Source: Candidatus Bathyarchaeota archaeon
Lineage (GTDB): Archaea; Thermoproteota; Bathyarchaeia; Bathyarchaeales; Bathycorpusculaceae
Direction of reading: 5' to 3'
Assembly: GCA_012515445.1 (NCBI GenBank)
Contig: JAAYYI010000055.1
Coordinates: forward strand, 56,238-120,237
DNA length: 64,000 bases
In this document: positions 44,536-53,069 of the stretch, in pieces
Layout of the letters: the number at the start of each line of letters is the position of its first letter
Position numbering within the stretch: the first letter of the stretch is position 1
Notes under the pieces: model-generated
What the model saw: the letters and a program-made list of their open reading frames with translations, nothing else
The model's database searches: none
What the model was told of the DNA's origin: nothing
Position numbers and translations under genes: made by a program

Positions 44536-45399
44536 GTGAATAAAACCAAGACGTCAGCAATCATATTGGCAGTACTTGTAGTAGTCTCTTTATCTGTGAA
44601 CGTTTACCTTGCCAGCCAAAACAGTACACTTAACAGTGAAAAAAGCGCCTACACGGCTAAAGTTGACATGGTTGCCACACTTGCAGAGGCGCAAACCAGC
44701 ACCGACTCAGAGCTTCAGCGCATCGGCGAAAGCCTCATCTACGCCTCAAAGCAGCTCTCAACCTCTGGAATCAGCGGCAGCCAAGCCAACGAAATCCTAA
44801 ACGCCTTAGCCTCAAACAGCACCTACATAATCAACGCCGCAACCGAAAACTTAGACAACGCCATCGTGGCTGCAGCGCCAGCTGATTGGAGCTACATTAT
44901 AGGCAGAAATGTCGGCGAACAAACCCATCTTAACCCAAACCCGCATGGAGAAATTACGCCCGTGATGACTCCTCTTGTTCCCGTTCAATCTGACATGATG
45001 GCAAACATTATGGCAGCTCCAGTCTTTGATGGCGACAGAGAACTCATCGGTTACATTAGCGTAATTTTTGACCCAGCAAGACTTCTAAACGACACCATAT
45101 CTGCCGCGTTAGCGGGTACATCTTATACAACGACTGTCATGCAGGTCGACGGCTTAATGATCTACGACACTGACCAACTGCAGCAGTACAAAAATATGTT
45201 CACCGATCCAGCATACGCTAACTACACCCAGCTAATACTGCTCGGACGCCATGTATCCCAGTACAGTTCAGGCTATGGGACATACCAATTCACCATAGAC
45301 GCAGCCTCTCCGATAATTATCAACAAGGAATGCTACTGGACTACCGTTTCTGCTTATGGGCAGCAATGGCGCATAGCACTCCAGCACTCAATAAGCTAA
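44536..45399 (+). CDS. membrane-anchored Cache-like extracytoplasmic sensor, copy 2
   Basis: 287 residues. Same architecture as its neighbours: helix SAIILAVLVVVSLSVNVYLA, then DSELQRIGESLIYASKQLSTSGISGSQANEIL, MAAPVFDGDRELIGYISVIFDPARLL, VMQVDGLMIYDTDQLQQYKN, SGYGTYQF and ECYWTTVSAYGQQWRIALQH. It shares the conserved TPLVP proline pair after NPHGEITPVMTP. The proximal Cache loop differs from copy 1, so ligand specificity may differ. The start is a GTG following GAGGAAAAG. Confidence 0.75.
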   Translation: MNKTKTSAIILAVLVVVSLSVNVYLASQNSTLNSEKSAYTAKVDMVATLAEAQTSTDSELQRIGESLIYASKQLSTSGISGSQANEILNALASNSTYIINAATENLDNAIVAAAPADWSYIIGRNVGEQTHLNPNPHGEITPVMTPLVPVQSDMMANIMAAPVFDGDRELIGYISVIFDPARLLNDTISAALAGTSYTTTVMQVDGLMIYDTDQLQQYKNMFTDPAYANYTQLILLGRHVSQYSSGYGTYQFTIDAASPIIINKECYWTTVSAYGQQWRIALQHSIS

Positions 45400-45511
45400 G
45401 AATCTAAAATCTACATCAATAGCCTGTTTATTTCAAACGTTTATTGGTAAACAGCAATGCCTATAACCAGTTCAGTAACAACTTGTATCTAACATAGGAA
45501 GATATGTTGAA

Positions 45512-46342
45512 ATGAATAAGTCCAAATTAATCATAATATTCTTAGCAGTATTACTAATCGCATCCATAGGGGCAAACGTCTTCTTCGCAGGCTTCACAAT
45601 AGCACCGAACAGCAATGACCAAACCAAGCTTGGAATGGTTTCAGCTCTCTCACAGGTTCAAGTCAACATAGACAGGGAACTGCAACGGATTGGCTGCAGC
45701 CTTGCCTATGCTTCAGAACAACTGACTAACACAGGCTTAACCGGTGTGCAAGCAGACGCAATACTAAGCGCATTAGCTGCAAACAGCACCTTCATCATCG
45801 ACGCAGGAACAGAGGACCTGAACAACATAATGGTCGCCGTGCAGCCTCCATCATGCAGCAACGTACTTGGCCTCGACGTCGGCGAACAAACTTGGCTAAA
45901 CACTAACCCTCATGGTTCAATAAAACCTATGATGACTCCAGTTATACCGCTAGTTGAAGGCTCAGAAGGAATAGCAATGGCTGCTCCAATCTTCAACACA
46001 AACAAAGAAATGATCGGCACAGTCAGCGTTATCTTTAATCCACAGGAACTCGTCAGCGCGTGCATCGCACAAACAACAGAAGGCGACAAATACGAATTCG
46101 CAGTAATGCAAACCGATGGCTACTGCATATATGACTCTGAACCAGAATACCAAGGCATAAACCTTCTAACCAACACAACATTATCCGACTATAATCTAAT
46201 CATTAATTCAGTACGCCAAACCGCCGAATACATCTCCGGATACTACCTCTACGACTACGAAGGCACCAACTGGCAGCTTTACTGGACAACCATAAACGCT
46301 TTCGGCCAAGACTGGCGACTAAGCGTCCACCACTCGGCATAA
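45512..46342 (+). CDS. membrane-anchored Cache-like extracytoplasmic sensor, copy 3
   Basis: 276 residues. Helix LIIIFLAVLLIASIGANVFFAGF, then QVNIDRELQRIGCSLAYASEQL, DLNNIMVAVQPPSCSNVLGLDVGEQTWLNTNPHGSIKPMMTPVIPL, MAAPIFNTNKEMIGTVSVIFNPQEL, FAVMQTDGYCIYDSEPEYQGINLL and YWTTINAFGQDWRLSVHHS. Closest to copy 1 by length and motif spacing. Separated from copy 2 by 112 bases, so it may have its own promoter. Confidence 0.75.
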   Translation: MNKSKLIIIFLAVLLIASIGANVFFAGFTIAPNSNDQTKLGMVSALSQVQVNIDRELQRIGCSLAYASEQLTNTGLTGVQADAILSALAANSTFIIDAGTEDLNNIMVAVQPPSCSNVLGLDVGEQTWLNTNPHGSIKPMMTPVIPLVEGSEGIAMAAPIFNTNKEMIGTVSVIFNPQELVSACIAQTTEGDKYEFAVMQTDGYCIYDSEPEYQGINLLTNTTLSDYNLIINSVRQTAEYISGYYLYDYEGTNWQLYWTTINAFGQDWRLSVHHSA

Positions 46343-46350
46343 AACAACAA

Positions 46351-46370
46351 CTTTTTCTCTTTTTTCTTGT
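46351..46370 (+). terminator. T-rich terminator of the Cache locus
   Basis: ctttttctcttttttcttgt directly follows copy 3, before the convergent methylthiotransferase stop. Confidence 0.45.
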
Positions 46371-46418
46371 CATTAACTTTCTTAAATGCAAGTTCGCTTA
46401 ACCTGTCAGCGCCCAGAA

Positions 46419-47747
46419 TCAAATAACAACGTAGCCATACTCGCCGTTTGCCTGCTGATCGACAATTTTGCCCCTCAAATACGTCTGAGAAGCCTCAACC
46501 ACCTCAACCCTCAACGTCCTGCCCATGAGATCATCGCCGCATTTAACCACAACTGGCTTGTAAGCAAAATTCCGACCTATCCATGAACCCTCAACTTTTC
46601 CCTTCTCATCAACCAGCACTTCGCCGCTCCAGCCAACCCACTTCCTGTTCTGAGCAGCAGAGATTTCTTTAGCTAATTCTGCAGTTACAGTGCTTCTGCG
46701 TTTAGTCTCTTCCTTATCCACTAAGCCATCGCGGATTTCCCAAGCGGCAGTTTTAGGCCGCGCAAAAAACTTTGACACATTAGTAACATCCGGCTGGACT
46801 TTTCGCATTACTTCAAGCGTGTTGTTGAAGGCTTCCTCGGATTCGCCGGGGTAACCCACGATTACATCCGTTGCCAGCGTCAAGTCGGGGAAGGATTCAC
46901 GGAACCCATCTGCAATCGAGAGGAATTCTTCTGCTGTGTAGAATCTACGCATGCCTTTCAGCACAGTATTGTCGCCGCTCTGGATAGGCAAATGAAGAAA
47001 TTTGAAGATTTTCTGGTTTTCGTAAGCGGCTATTAGCTTCTCTTGGATATCGCTGACGAGGTTGGGTGTCATCATACCAACTCTGACGCGGAAATCGCCC
47101 TCCAAGTTGCCGACTGCGCAGAGCAAATCAGCGAGGTCTGTGTGGATTTCTCTGCCGTAGCTCGCTGTATCCTGCGAAGTTAACCAGAACTCGCGTGCGC
47201 CAGCAGCATAATCTGCTTTTATTCGCTGGGTTACATCCGCAATGTTGTAACTCCTTAAATGTCCACGTGCTTGCACCACGCAGCAGTAAGCGCAGCTTCC
47301 CAAGCAGCCAAAGTTGATGGGAACAACGCTGACTATAGGATTTGTAGGCAATTTGGGTAGGGTAAGCGGCGGAATTTCCCTCTCAGATGCTAACTCGACT
47401 ACTTTTTCGCCCATTAACACGCGCTTTATTACTTCAACTATGCTTTTTCCTTTTGCGGGGCCGACAGCAGCGTCAAAGTGCACCTCACGAGCTAGGCGTT
47501 CGTAGCTGATTTTGGGTAGGCAACCGGCGACGACGATTTTTTTGCCACACGGGGCATGTTTTATGTCATCGATTATGCGGTTCTCGGTGGGTCCTTTGAC
47601 TGCACAGCTGTTGAAAATGATGAGGTCTGCTTCTGCTTCAGTGGCGGTGAGTGTGTAGCCTGCTTGCTTTAGGCATCCTGCAAGTGTTTCTCCATCTGCT
47701 AGGTTTGAGCTGCAGCCGTAATTGATGATTTTTATCTTGCTGTGCAT
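46419..47747 (-). CDS. tRNA t6A37 methylthiotransferase (CDKAL1/MtaB family)
   Basis: 442 residues. The N-terminal UPF0004 domain has cluster cysteines in NYGCSSNLADGE, IIFNSCAVKGPTENR and VVAGCLPKISYERL. The radical SAM motif is GCLGSCAYCCV; the SAM-binding and Arg motifs follow in PIQSGDNTVLKGMRR and LATDVIVGYPGESEE; a C-terminal TRAM domain (GKVEGSWIGRNFAYKPVVV through YLRGKIVD) binds tRNA. The enzyme inserts a methylthio group into t6A at position 37 of ANN-decoding tRNAs. Confidence 0.93.
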   Translation of the reverse strand: MHSKIKIINYGCSSNLADGETLAGCLKQAGYTLTATEAEADLIIFNSCAVKGPTENRIIDDIKHAPCGKKIVVAGCLPKISYERLAREVHFDAAVGPAKGKSIVEVIKRVLMGEKVVELASEREIPPLTLPKLPTNPIVSVVPINFGCLGSCAYCCVVQARGHLRSYNIADVTQRIKADYAAGAREFWLTSQDTASYGREIHTDLADLLCAVGNLEGDFRVRVGMMTPNLVSDIQEKLIAAYENQKIFKFLHLPIQSGDNTVLKGMRRFYTAEEFLSIADGFRESFPDLTLATDVIVGYPGESEEAFNNTLEVMRKVQPDVTNVSKFFARPKTAAWEIRDGLVDKEETKRRSTVTAELAKEISAAQNRKWVGWSGEVLVDEKGKVEGSWIGRNFAYKPVVVKCGDDLMGRTLRVEVVEASQTYLRGKIVDQQANGEYGYVVI

Positions 47748-47957
47748 GTTTTGACCTGCACGTTAGTTGCTTTGTCTTGCCATAAAAACGTGTTCATTAG
47801 AGAGGCATATTTGACATTATCCTATATACTCCATGTTTTTCTGCTTATATAGTGTGGAACCAACATGTTGTTAGCATATTTGTAGCATAACATGTATGAG
47901 TATAAGTGTCTAGTGGCAGAATATAGTTGTAAAAGCAGCAGGGGAGTTAATACTCAC

Positions 47958-48113
47958 TTGAAACTAATCACTCTGTATCTACCTGAAACGTATATAAAAG
48001 CTTTAGACCAGTTAGTGGACGAGCGGTTCTACCCTAACCGAGCCGAAGCTATTCGCGTCGCAATAAGAGATCTAATCAGTGCTGAAGTCTGGAGGAGAAA
48101 GGGCGTTGACTAA
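47958..48113 (+). CDS. ribbon-helix-helix (CopG-type) DNA-binding protein
   Basis: 51 residues: LKLITLYLPETYIKALDQLV followed by DERFYPNRAEAIRVAIRDLI. A beta strand with alternating polar residues (LITLYLP) and two helices with the N-R-A-E-A-I-R turn are the Arc/CopG fold, which binds operators as a dimer. The TTG at 47958 follows a GGGGAG site; the same frame is open upstream from 47892 but those residues do not resemble the family. Its stop overlaps the next gene's start by eight bases. Confidence 0.75.
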   Translation: MKLITLYLPETYIKALDQLVDERFYPNRAEAIRVAIRDLISAEVWRRKGVD

Positions 48114-48405
48114 ACAATTACACGAAGAAATGAAATGCAACCTCTCAATCGACGCAGGTAAAGTTGAAGTCGCACATGTTTCGCCGGTTTCCCCTGCACT
48201 CATCGACAACTCCTTGGTGATCACTGCACCAGGACTCGTTACAAAACCCAAGAAAGTCAAGGTAAGGATGGATAAGCCAAAAGTGACAACAAGAAAAACA
48301 CGCTTAGATAAAGCAACAAGCCACCTCTACGACCTTGAAGACACACACGGCCCCGAAAAGTGCCTAAACATCGATTTAGGCCTCTACCAAATGGAAGACT
48401 TCTAA
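48106..48405 (+). CDS. unknown protein coupled to the RHH regulator
   Basis: 99 residues from a TTG at 48106 after GGAGGAG: TKQLHEEMKCNLSIDAGKVE and so on, with a basic central segment (VTKPKKVKVRMDKPKVTTRKTRLDKATSHLYDLED). The C-terminus is acidic (IDLGLYQMEDF). No family recognised. The 8-base overlap with the regulator and the absence of a promoter between them argue that they act together; it might be a partner or target of the regulator. Confidence 0.55.
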   Translation: MTKQLHEEMKCNLSIDAGKVEVAHVSPVSPALIDNSLVITAPGLVTKPKKVKVRMDKPKVTTRKTRLDKATSHLYDLEDTHGPEKCLNIDLGLYQMEDF

Positions 48406-48478
48406 ACTCTTCCAACCCCAACTTTTAACATAACCCGCTAAATAAAGCCTATATCTTTTGAGCTATGCCTCTTCTGCT

Positions 48479-49189
48479 ATGAACCCAACTATTCAGCAGA
48501 TCCGCCAAGACCTAGACGCAAACGTTGACCAACACACCAAGGAATCCGCAAAACGCTACTTCAAAGAAGCAATCAAAGTCTACGGAGTTAAAACCGCAGA
48601 TGTCGGGAGAATCGCAAAAGAGCACTGGACACGAGTCAAAATTCTGCCCAAACAAGAAATTTTCGAGTTATGTGAGGAACTCTACAAGTCAGGCTACATG
48701 GAGGAAGCCTTCATCGTATCCGACTGGATGCCACGCTACATCAACAATTTGCAAGCGTCGGATATAGCTACTTTCAGGCGCTGGATAGACACCTACATCT
48801 CTAACTGGGCTGAATGCGACGGCTTCTGCAACCACACCATCGGCGACCTAATCGATAAGTTCCCCGAGATTGTACCCGAAGTAAAAAGCTGGGCCAAAAG
48901 CCAAAACCGCTGGATGAAACGCGCTTCCGCAGTCTCCTTCATCCTTCCAGCCAGACGCGGTGAGTACCTTGCTGAGGCGTTTGAAATCTGCGATGTATTG
49001 CTGATGGACGGTGGTGACTTGGTGCAGAAGGGCTATGGTTGGCTGCTTAAAGAGGAAAGTCGACAGCACACAAAAGAAGTCTACGACTATGTAGTAGCGC
49101 ACAGAAAGACTATGCCAAGAACAGCGCTACGCTACGCAATAGAGCTGATGCCAAAAGAGCTAAAAGACGAAGCAATGAAACGCGATTAA
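48479..49189 (+). CDS. AlkD-like DNA alkylation repair protein
   Basis: 236 residues of HEAT-like helices. The start NPTIQQIRQDLDANVDQHTKESAKRYFKE and the central FIVSDWMPRYINNLQASDIATFRRWIDTYISNWAECDGFCNHTIGDLI match the AlkD family. The Trp-rich surface (WAECDGFCNH) and RWMKRASAVSFILPAR line the DNA groove in bacterial AlkD, which excises 3- and 7-alkylpurines without base flipping. ATG 48479 is preferred; a TTG 21 bases upstream is possible. Standalone gene. Confidence 0.85.
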   Translation: MNPTIQQIRQDLDANVDQHTKESAKRYFKEAIKVYGVKTADVGRIAKEHWTRVKILPKQEIFELCEELYKSGYMEEAFIVSDWMPRYINNLQASDIATFRRWIDTYISNWAECDGFCNHTIGDLIDKFPEIVPEVKSWAKSQNRWMKRASAVSFILPARRGEYLAEAFEICDVLLMDGGDLVQKGYGWLLKEESRQHTKEVYDYVVAHRKTMPRTALRYAIELMPKELKDEAMKRD

Positions 49190-49553
49190 GCCTGCGATTT
49201 TTCTTTTGACTCTCAGTTGTTGATAGGTAGCAGCTGCAATGGGAATATTGCGGGTTATCTGTAAGTGCTGGCATGACAGTACTTCCCTCCCCCGCTTTTA
49301 AGACGGGAAATTTTGTTTGTTTGAGAATTTGGCGTGTTGTCCTGAAAGGTTTATCAAATATGCGTGTGTGTGCTAAAAGGTTGGCGTATATGATGCATTA
49401 AATCTTTCGTGATTTTTCAGTTAGAATTAATAAAAAGTTAGTATTATGCATATCAATTACTATAAAAATTTCTCGTTTCAGGCAAAAAAACGAAACAATA
49501 TTGCGCAAGATATATATGAGCTGATTTTTTTCAGGAATGTAGGGGACTAGAAG
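49190..49553. other. 364-base AT-rich intergenic region
   Basis: No gene that I can support. It contains a short stem CCCG..CGGG (49291-49307) after the AlkD gene, and from 49380 the composition is strongly AT-rich, with a GTTTC..GAAAC inverted repeat (around 49475-49496) and a TATA element agatatatatg at 49507-49517 that suits transcription of the Mrr-like gene. Confidence 0.4.
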
Positions 49554-49964
49554 TTGACGATGCAACAGAATGAGCGTCACTTTGAAGAAAACGTAGAAGT
49601 ATTCTACAGGCACATGGGGTATAACACAAGAACTAACACTACACTCCATACCCGCCCAAAACATATCCACGCCCACCTAGATCACCCCAAAGAAAAACAA
49701 AAAGTCCTCGTCGAATGCAAACCCCACACTGAACCAGCAGGTCTCCTTGAAGTTCAAAGGTTCTGCTCCAAAGTAGCATTCGCCAGAGAAAAAAACCAAG
49801 CAAATCTCGGCGTACTTGTTTCCAACGCTGGCTTCACAGAGGAAGCAGTGACATGGTGCAAACGTAACTGCTCGTTTGTCAGGCTAAGAACCTACATGCA
49901 AGTTGTCAACCGATCTACAAGAGTAAACAAGCTGGCCAAAAAACTAGACAAACACTCCCAATAA
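49554..49964 (+). CDS. Mrr/HJR-type PD-(D/E)XK nuclease-like protein
   Basis: 136 residues. The central strand IHAHLDHPKEKQKVLVECK gives the D-x(n)-E-x-K active site of restriction-endonuclease folds (Asp in HLDH, ECK), followed by the helix with E in LLEVQRFCSKVAFARE and the LGVLVSNAGFTEEAVTWCKRN segment shared with Mrr-type endonucleases. Small and without a DNA-recognition domain, it may cleave modified DNA or Holliday junctions, or be inactive. A TTG at 49554 or an ATG six bases later are both possible. Confidence 0.6.
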   Translation: MTMQQNERHFEENVEVFYRHMGYNTRTNTTLHTRPKHIHAHLDHPKEKQKVLVECKPHTEPAGLLEVQRFCSKVAFAREKNQANLGVLVSNAGFTEEAVTWCKRNCSFVRLRTYMQVVNRSTRVNKLAKKLDKHSQ

Positions 49965-49978
49965 ACAAAATCCGTTCT

Positions 49979-50551
49979 CTATCTGTTTAGGCTCTCAAAG
50001 AGGGCGTATTCCTCTTCTGTTATTCCCGCCTTACGTAATTTTGTTATGCAGTTTTGGTACTGCTTTTGTGATGTTTTAACTGGCGCAATTGGCTCTGAGG
50101 TAAAGTGGTATGCCTTCTTTGTTTTTCTGCCTCTGCAAACCGCTGTAGCCTGCTTTTTGAACCTGTCTAGTGCAGCGCAGTCTTGGCTTAGCATCCCAAA
50201 CGGGGTGTTGGGGAACTGCCGACAGCCATCTGGTCTATACGAGTAGATTGTGCATTTCTTGTCTTTGACAAACGGGCATGGCGTGGTTGTTATGCATCGC
50301 TCGTATTCTTCTGGGTCTGCTTCCCATTTTCTGCCTGTGTCTTCATAGATTTCTTTAAGCTTGGCAGTTAATTGTGGATTATCAGCTGGGTTTACTTTGA
50401 CTGGGCCTGCTGTTAAGAAGTCTTCGAGTTTACAGCATACGCCGCATTGGTCACATACAAAAGGCAGGTTAATTGACAATATGCCGCTTTTTGTTTGGAA
50501 TTCTAAGTGTAAATATACTGTGTCAATCATCTTATCGCTTACTTCGTGCAT
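49979..50551 (-). CDS. YkgJ-type cysteine cluster protein
   Basis: 190 residues. CDQCGVCCKLEDF is the CxxCxxCC signature and CPFVKDKKCTIYSYRPDGCRQFPNTPFG completes the metal site. A C-terminal Lys-rich helical extension (KKQATAVCRGRKTKKAYHF) follows. A later ATG at 50530 would start just after the upstream gene's stop; the longer form overlaps the PP-loop gene by 13 bases. The pairing with the thiouridylase-like gene may mean it supplies a metal or cluster to that modification. Confidence 0.75.
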   Translation of the reverse strand: MHEVSDKMIDTVYLHLEFQTKSGILSINLPFVCDQCGVCCKLEDFLTAGPVKVNPADNPQLTAKLKEIYEDTGRKWEADPEEYERCITTTPCPFVKDKKCTIYSYRPDGCRQFPNTPFGMLSQDCAALDRFKKQATAVCRGRKTKKAYHFTSEPIAPVKTSQKQYQNCITKLRKAGITEEEYALFESLNR

Positions 50552-51558
50552 ACTTTTGTCTGTTCAGCGCCCACCCTAAGCTTATCTACTTCAGATTTTT
50601 CTGGCAGGGTGACTTTGATCGTTTTGTTGAGGCTTTCTTTGCCGTACTTAACCGTTGCCTCAGGAGTTTTTGCGTCAGAGTAAACTGCAGTTAGCTTCGC
50701 TGCAGTTTCGATTGCTGCTCTGGTTTTTGGTCCCTGCAGTAGCGTGGTTGGGCCGACGATGTCTTGCAGTTCAAAGTAGTAGTCACCCTTTGCCCTGTGA
50801 GCTTGAAGGTAAGTGTTCTCAGCGTAGTTTCTGCCGATTACGAACTTGTTCTTGCCCACCCTGAAGTGTCTGCCGAACCGAAGCAAATCAACATCTGTTG
50901 TTGCTATGTGCTTTTTATTTTCGAATAGGTCGCTGAGCTTTTTCGCGTACTCCTCGCAGGTTAAGAGGCATCCGCCGGCGGGTGAAGGATACGTTTTGAT
51001 ACCGAATTCTTTGGCGAGTTCCATCTGGGGTTTGCGTCCCCTGCCAGAGATGCTCAGGAGCTTGTTACGGTCGATTAAGCCCTTCTTTTCCGCTTCAGTC
51101 TCAGCTAGAAGCTTGGCGGAGAGCGGCCGCAGAAGCTTTCCCTCAAGTCCAGCTTCTTTTTCGATGGTTCTCAGTGCTGGACCATGCTGTGACATTGGGC
51201 GCTCACCTAGAACTTCGCCTGTGAAAAGGAAGTCTGCGCCGACTTCTTTAGCGTACTTTTTGGCTTTTTTTAGTATGAAGATTTTGCAGTCCACGCATGG
51301 GTTGATGTTTTTCCCGTAGCCATGCTTGGGTTTAAGCAGCATATTGATGTATTCTTTATCGAAACTCTGCACTACCAGAGGAACTTTAAGTTGTTCTGCG
51401 CCTTGCTGTGCTTCACTTTTACCGCCCTTCTTGGCGGTGCCAAAGGGCGTTTTTAGGTTGTAAGCGATTACTTCGATGCCTTGGCGGCGGACGAGTTCAG
51501 TTGCGAGAATGCTGTCTAAGCCACCTGAGAATAGGCTTATGGCTTTAACCTTGCTCAT
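50539..51558 (-). CDS. PP-loop ATPase, thiouridylase-like (tRNA thiolation)
   Basis: 339 residues from MSKVKAISLF. The SGGLDS PP-loop binds ATP for adenylation. The following NPCVDCKIFILKKAKKYAKEVGADFLFTGEVLGERPMSQHG holds the catalytic-type cysteines and is typical of the MnmA/TrmU-like archaeal family, as is KTYPSPAGGCLLTCEEYAKKL. The substrate is unknown; tRNA uridine thiolation or a related sulfur transfer is likely. LarE is a different PP-loop family and does not fit as well. The frame is open to 51627 but the family begins at MSKVKA. Confidence 0.75.
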   Translation of the reverse strand: MSKVKAISLFSGGLDSILATELVRRQGIEVIAYNLKTPFGTAKKGGKSEAQQGAEQLKVPLVVQSFDKEYINMLLKPKHGYGKNINPCVDCKIFILKKAKKYAKEVGADFLFTGEVLGERPMSQHGPALRTIEKEAGLEGKLLRPLSAKLLAETEAEKKGLIDRNKLLSISGRGRKPQMELAKEFGIKTYPSPAGGCLLTCEEYAKKLSDLFENKKHIATTDVDLLRFGRHFRVGKNKFVIGRNYAENTYLQAHRAKGDYYFELQDIVGPTTLLQGPKTRAAIETAAKLTAVYSDAKTPEATVKYGKESLNKTIKVTLPEKSEVDKLRVGAEQTKVCTK

Positions 51559-51691
51559 AACACTGAAATAAGCTTCAGTAGGCGAATAATAATGTACCTC
51601 TTCAGTAAAAATGCTTTGCGGGAGCATCTCCGTGGCTTTGCTGCTTGTTAACGATGTTTCGCTATTTTGCGAAGCCCGCTTGGCAAGAACC

Positions 51692-51727
51692 TATAAAAAT
51701 TATTATTCAAGAAAGCGTTTGGAGGAG
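51692..51727 (+). promoter_or_regulatory. TATA box and strong ribosome binding site for ablA
   Basis: tataaaaat (51692-51700) is followed 20 bases later by GGAGGAG (51721-51727). Initiation is expected near 51717-51720, which removes the first 36 codons of the open frame from the transcript. Confidence 0.6.
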
Positions 51728-51733
51728 AAAAAA

Positions 51734-53068
51734 CTGATTGTTGAAAAGACAGAGCGCCTGACCAGCTACAAATCCTACCTATCTAAAGGGCTCGATGCAT
51801 CCATATCACTCATTGAGTGGACCGATTTCAATTGGCAAATGAAGAATTCGATCCGAACCATCGAAGCTTTCGAGAGTTTCATGGGTATAACTTTTCCCAA
51901 AAAAGAACGCAGAGAGCTTGAGAAAACCGTTAAGAAATTCCCGCTCTGTATAACGCCCTACTATGCGTCGCTTATTGATACAGAAAACATGTATAATGAT
52001 CCGATTTACAAGCAAGCTTTCCCGAATCCTGCTGAACTGATCATCTCAAAACAGGATATGAAAGATCCATTGCATGAGGATAAGGATAGCCCAACAGAGG
52101 GCATAACCCACCGTTACCCTGATCGGGTGCTGTTTCTTATCAGCAATCGATGTGCGATGTATTGCAGGCATTGTACAAGAAAAAGAAAAGTCGGCGACCC
52201 AGACCATATTCCATCCAAACAGCAGATTATAGCTGGTTTAGACTACATCCGCAACCACACTGAAATCCGCGATGTATTGTTAAGTGGCGGCGATGCATTG
52301 ATGCTGCCTGACGATTATCTAGATTGGATATTAACTGAACTTAACAGCATGCCCCATGTTGAAGTAGTGCGCATCGGGACAAGAACGCCGGTTGTTCTTC
52401 CATACCGCATAACCGACAAATTAGTGGCGATGCTCAGACGTCACCATCCAATATGGTTGAATACACACTTTAATCACCCACGGGAACTTACGCCATCCGC
52501 TCGCGATGCGCTAAGTAAACTCGCCGATGCAGGAATACCACTCGGTAACCAGTCAGTGCTGCTATCAGGCGTCAATGATTGCCCCCAGATTATGAAGAAG
52601 CTTAACCAGAAGCTCGTCCAGAACAGGGTGCGGCCATATTACTTATTCCAATGTGACCTCTCAGAGGGATTAACGCATTTCCGCACTTCAATCGGCAAAG
52701 GTATCGAGATCATGGAGAGCTTGCGTGGTCACACCAGCGGATTTGCTGTACCTACGTTTGTGATTGATGCACCGGGCGGAGGCGGCAAAATACCTGTTAT
52801 GCCTAATTATGTGCTTTCCTGGTCTACTAACAAGATGGTGCTGCGTAATTATGAAGGTGTAATCACGACTTATCAGGAACCTGACGATTACAAACCGGCT
52901 AAATGTAATTTGAAATGCCTGAAATGTAATCTGCAGCTGGAAGAGGACGATAAGGCTCCGATTGGCGTAGAGAAGCTTTTGGCGGACTCAGACAAGACGA
53001 TATCTCTTGTTCCTAAAGGCAACCTTAGACTTGTACGGAGAAAAAATGGCAACTGCAAGGAACAGTAG
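51734..53068 (+). CDS. ablA: lysine 2,3-aminomutase
   Basis: About 444 residues. The radical SAM motif CAMYCRHC is flanked by the conserved FLISNR and [11 protein letters not shown] segments, and [19 protein letters not shown] follows. The PLP lysine lies in the [13 protein letters not shown] motif, next to [13 protein letters not shown]. It converts L-alpha-lysine to beta-lysine with SAM and PLP. The CTG at 51734 lies 7 bases after GGAGGAG and is the likeliest start. A TTG at 51719 is possible but overlaps that site. A TATA element at 51692 shows that the frame upstream of 51717 is untranslated. It is followed by an EctA-like acetyltransferase. Confidence 0.93.
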   Translation: MIVEKTERLTSYKSYLSKGLDASISLIEWTDFNWQMKNSIRTIEAFESFMGITFPKKERRELEKTVKKFPLCITPYYASLIDTENMYNDPIYKQAFPNPAELIISKQDMKDPLHEDKDSPTEGITHRYPDRVLFLISNRCAMYCRHCTRKRKVGDPDHIPSKQQIIAGLDYIRNHTEIRDVLLSGGDALMLPDDYLDWILTELNSMPHVEVVRIGTRTPVVLPYRITDKLVAMLRRHHPIWLNTHFNHPRELTPSARDALSKLADAGIPLGNQSVLLSGVNDCPQIMKKLNQKLVQNRVRPYYLFQCDLSEGLTHFRTSIGKGIEIMESLRGHTSGFAVPTFVIDAPGGGGKIPVMPNYVLSWSTNKMVLRNYEGVITTYQEPDDYKPAKCNLKCLKCNLQLEEDDKAPIGVEKLLADSDKTISLVPKGNLRLVRRKNGNCKEQ

Positions 53069-53069
53069 A

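Noticed and set aside
50539-51558. LarE sulfur transferase for the larA cofactor
   Set aside because: It has a PP-loop, but the NPCVDCKIFILKKAKKYAKE and YPSPAGGCLL blocks fit the thiouridylase-like family, not LarE.
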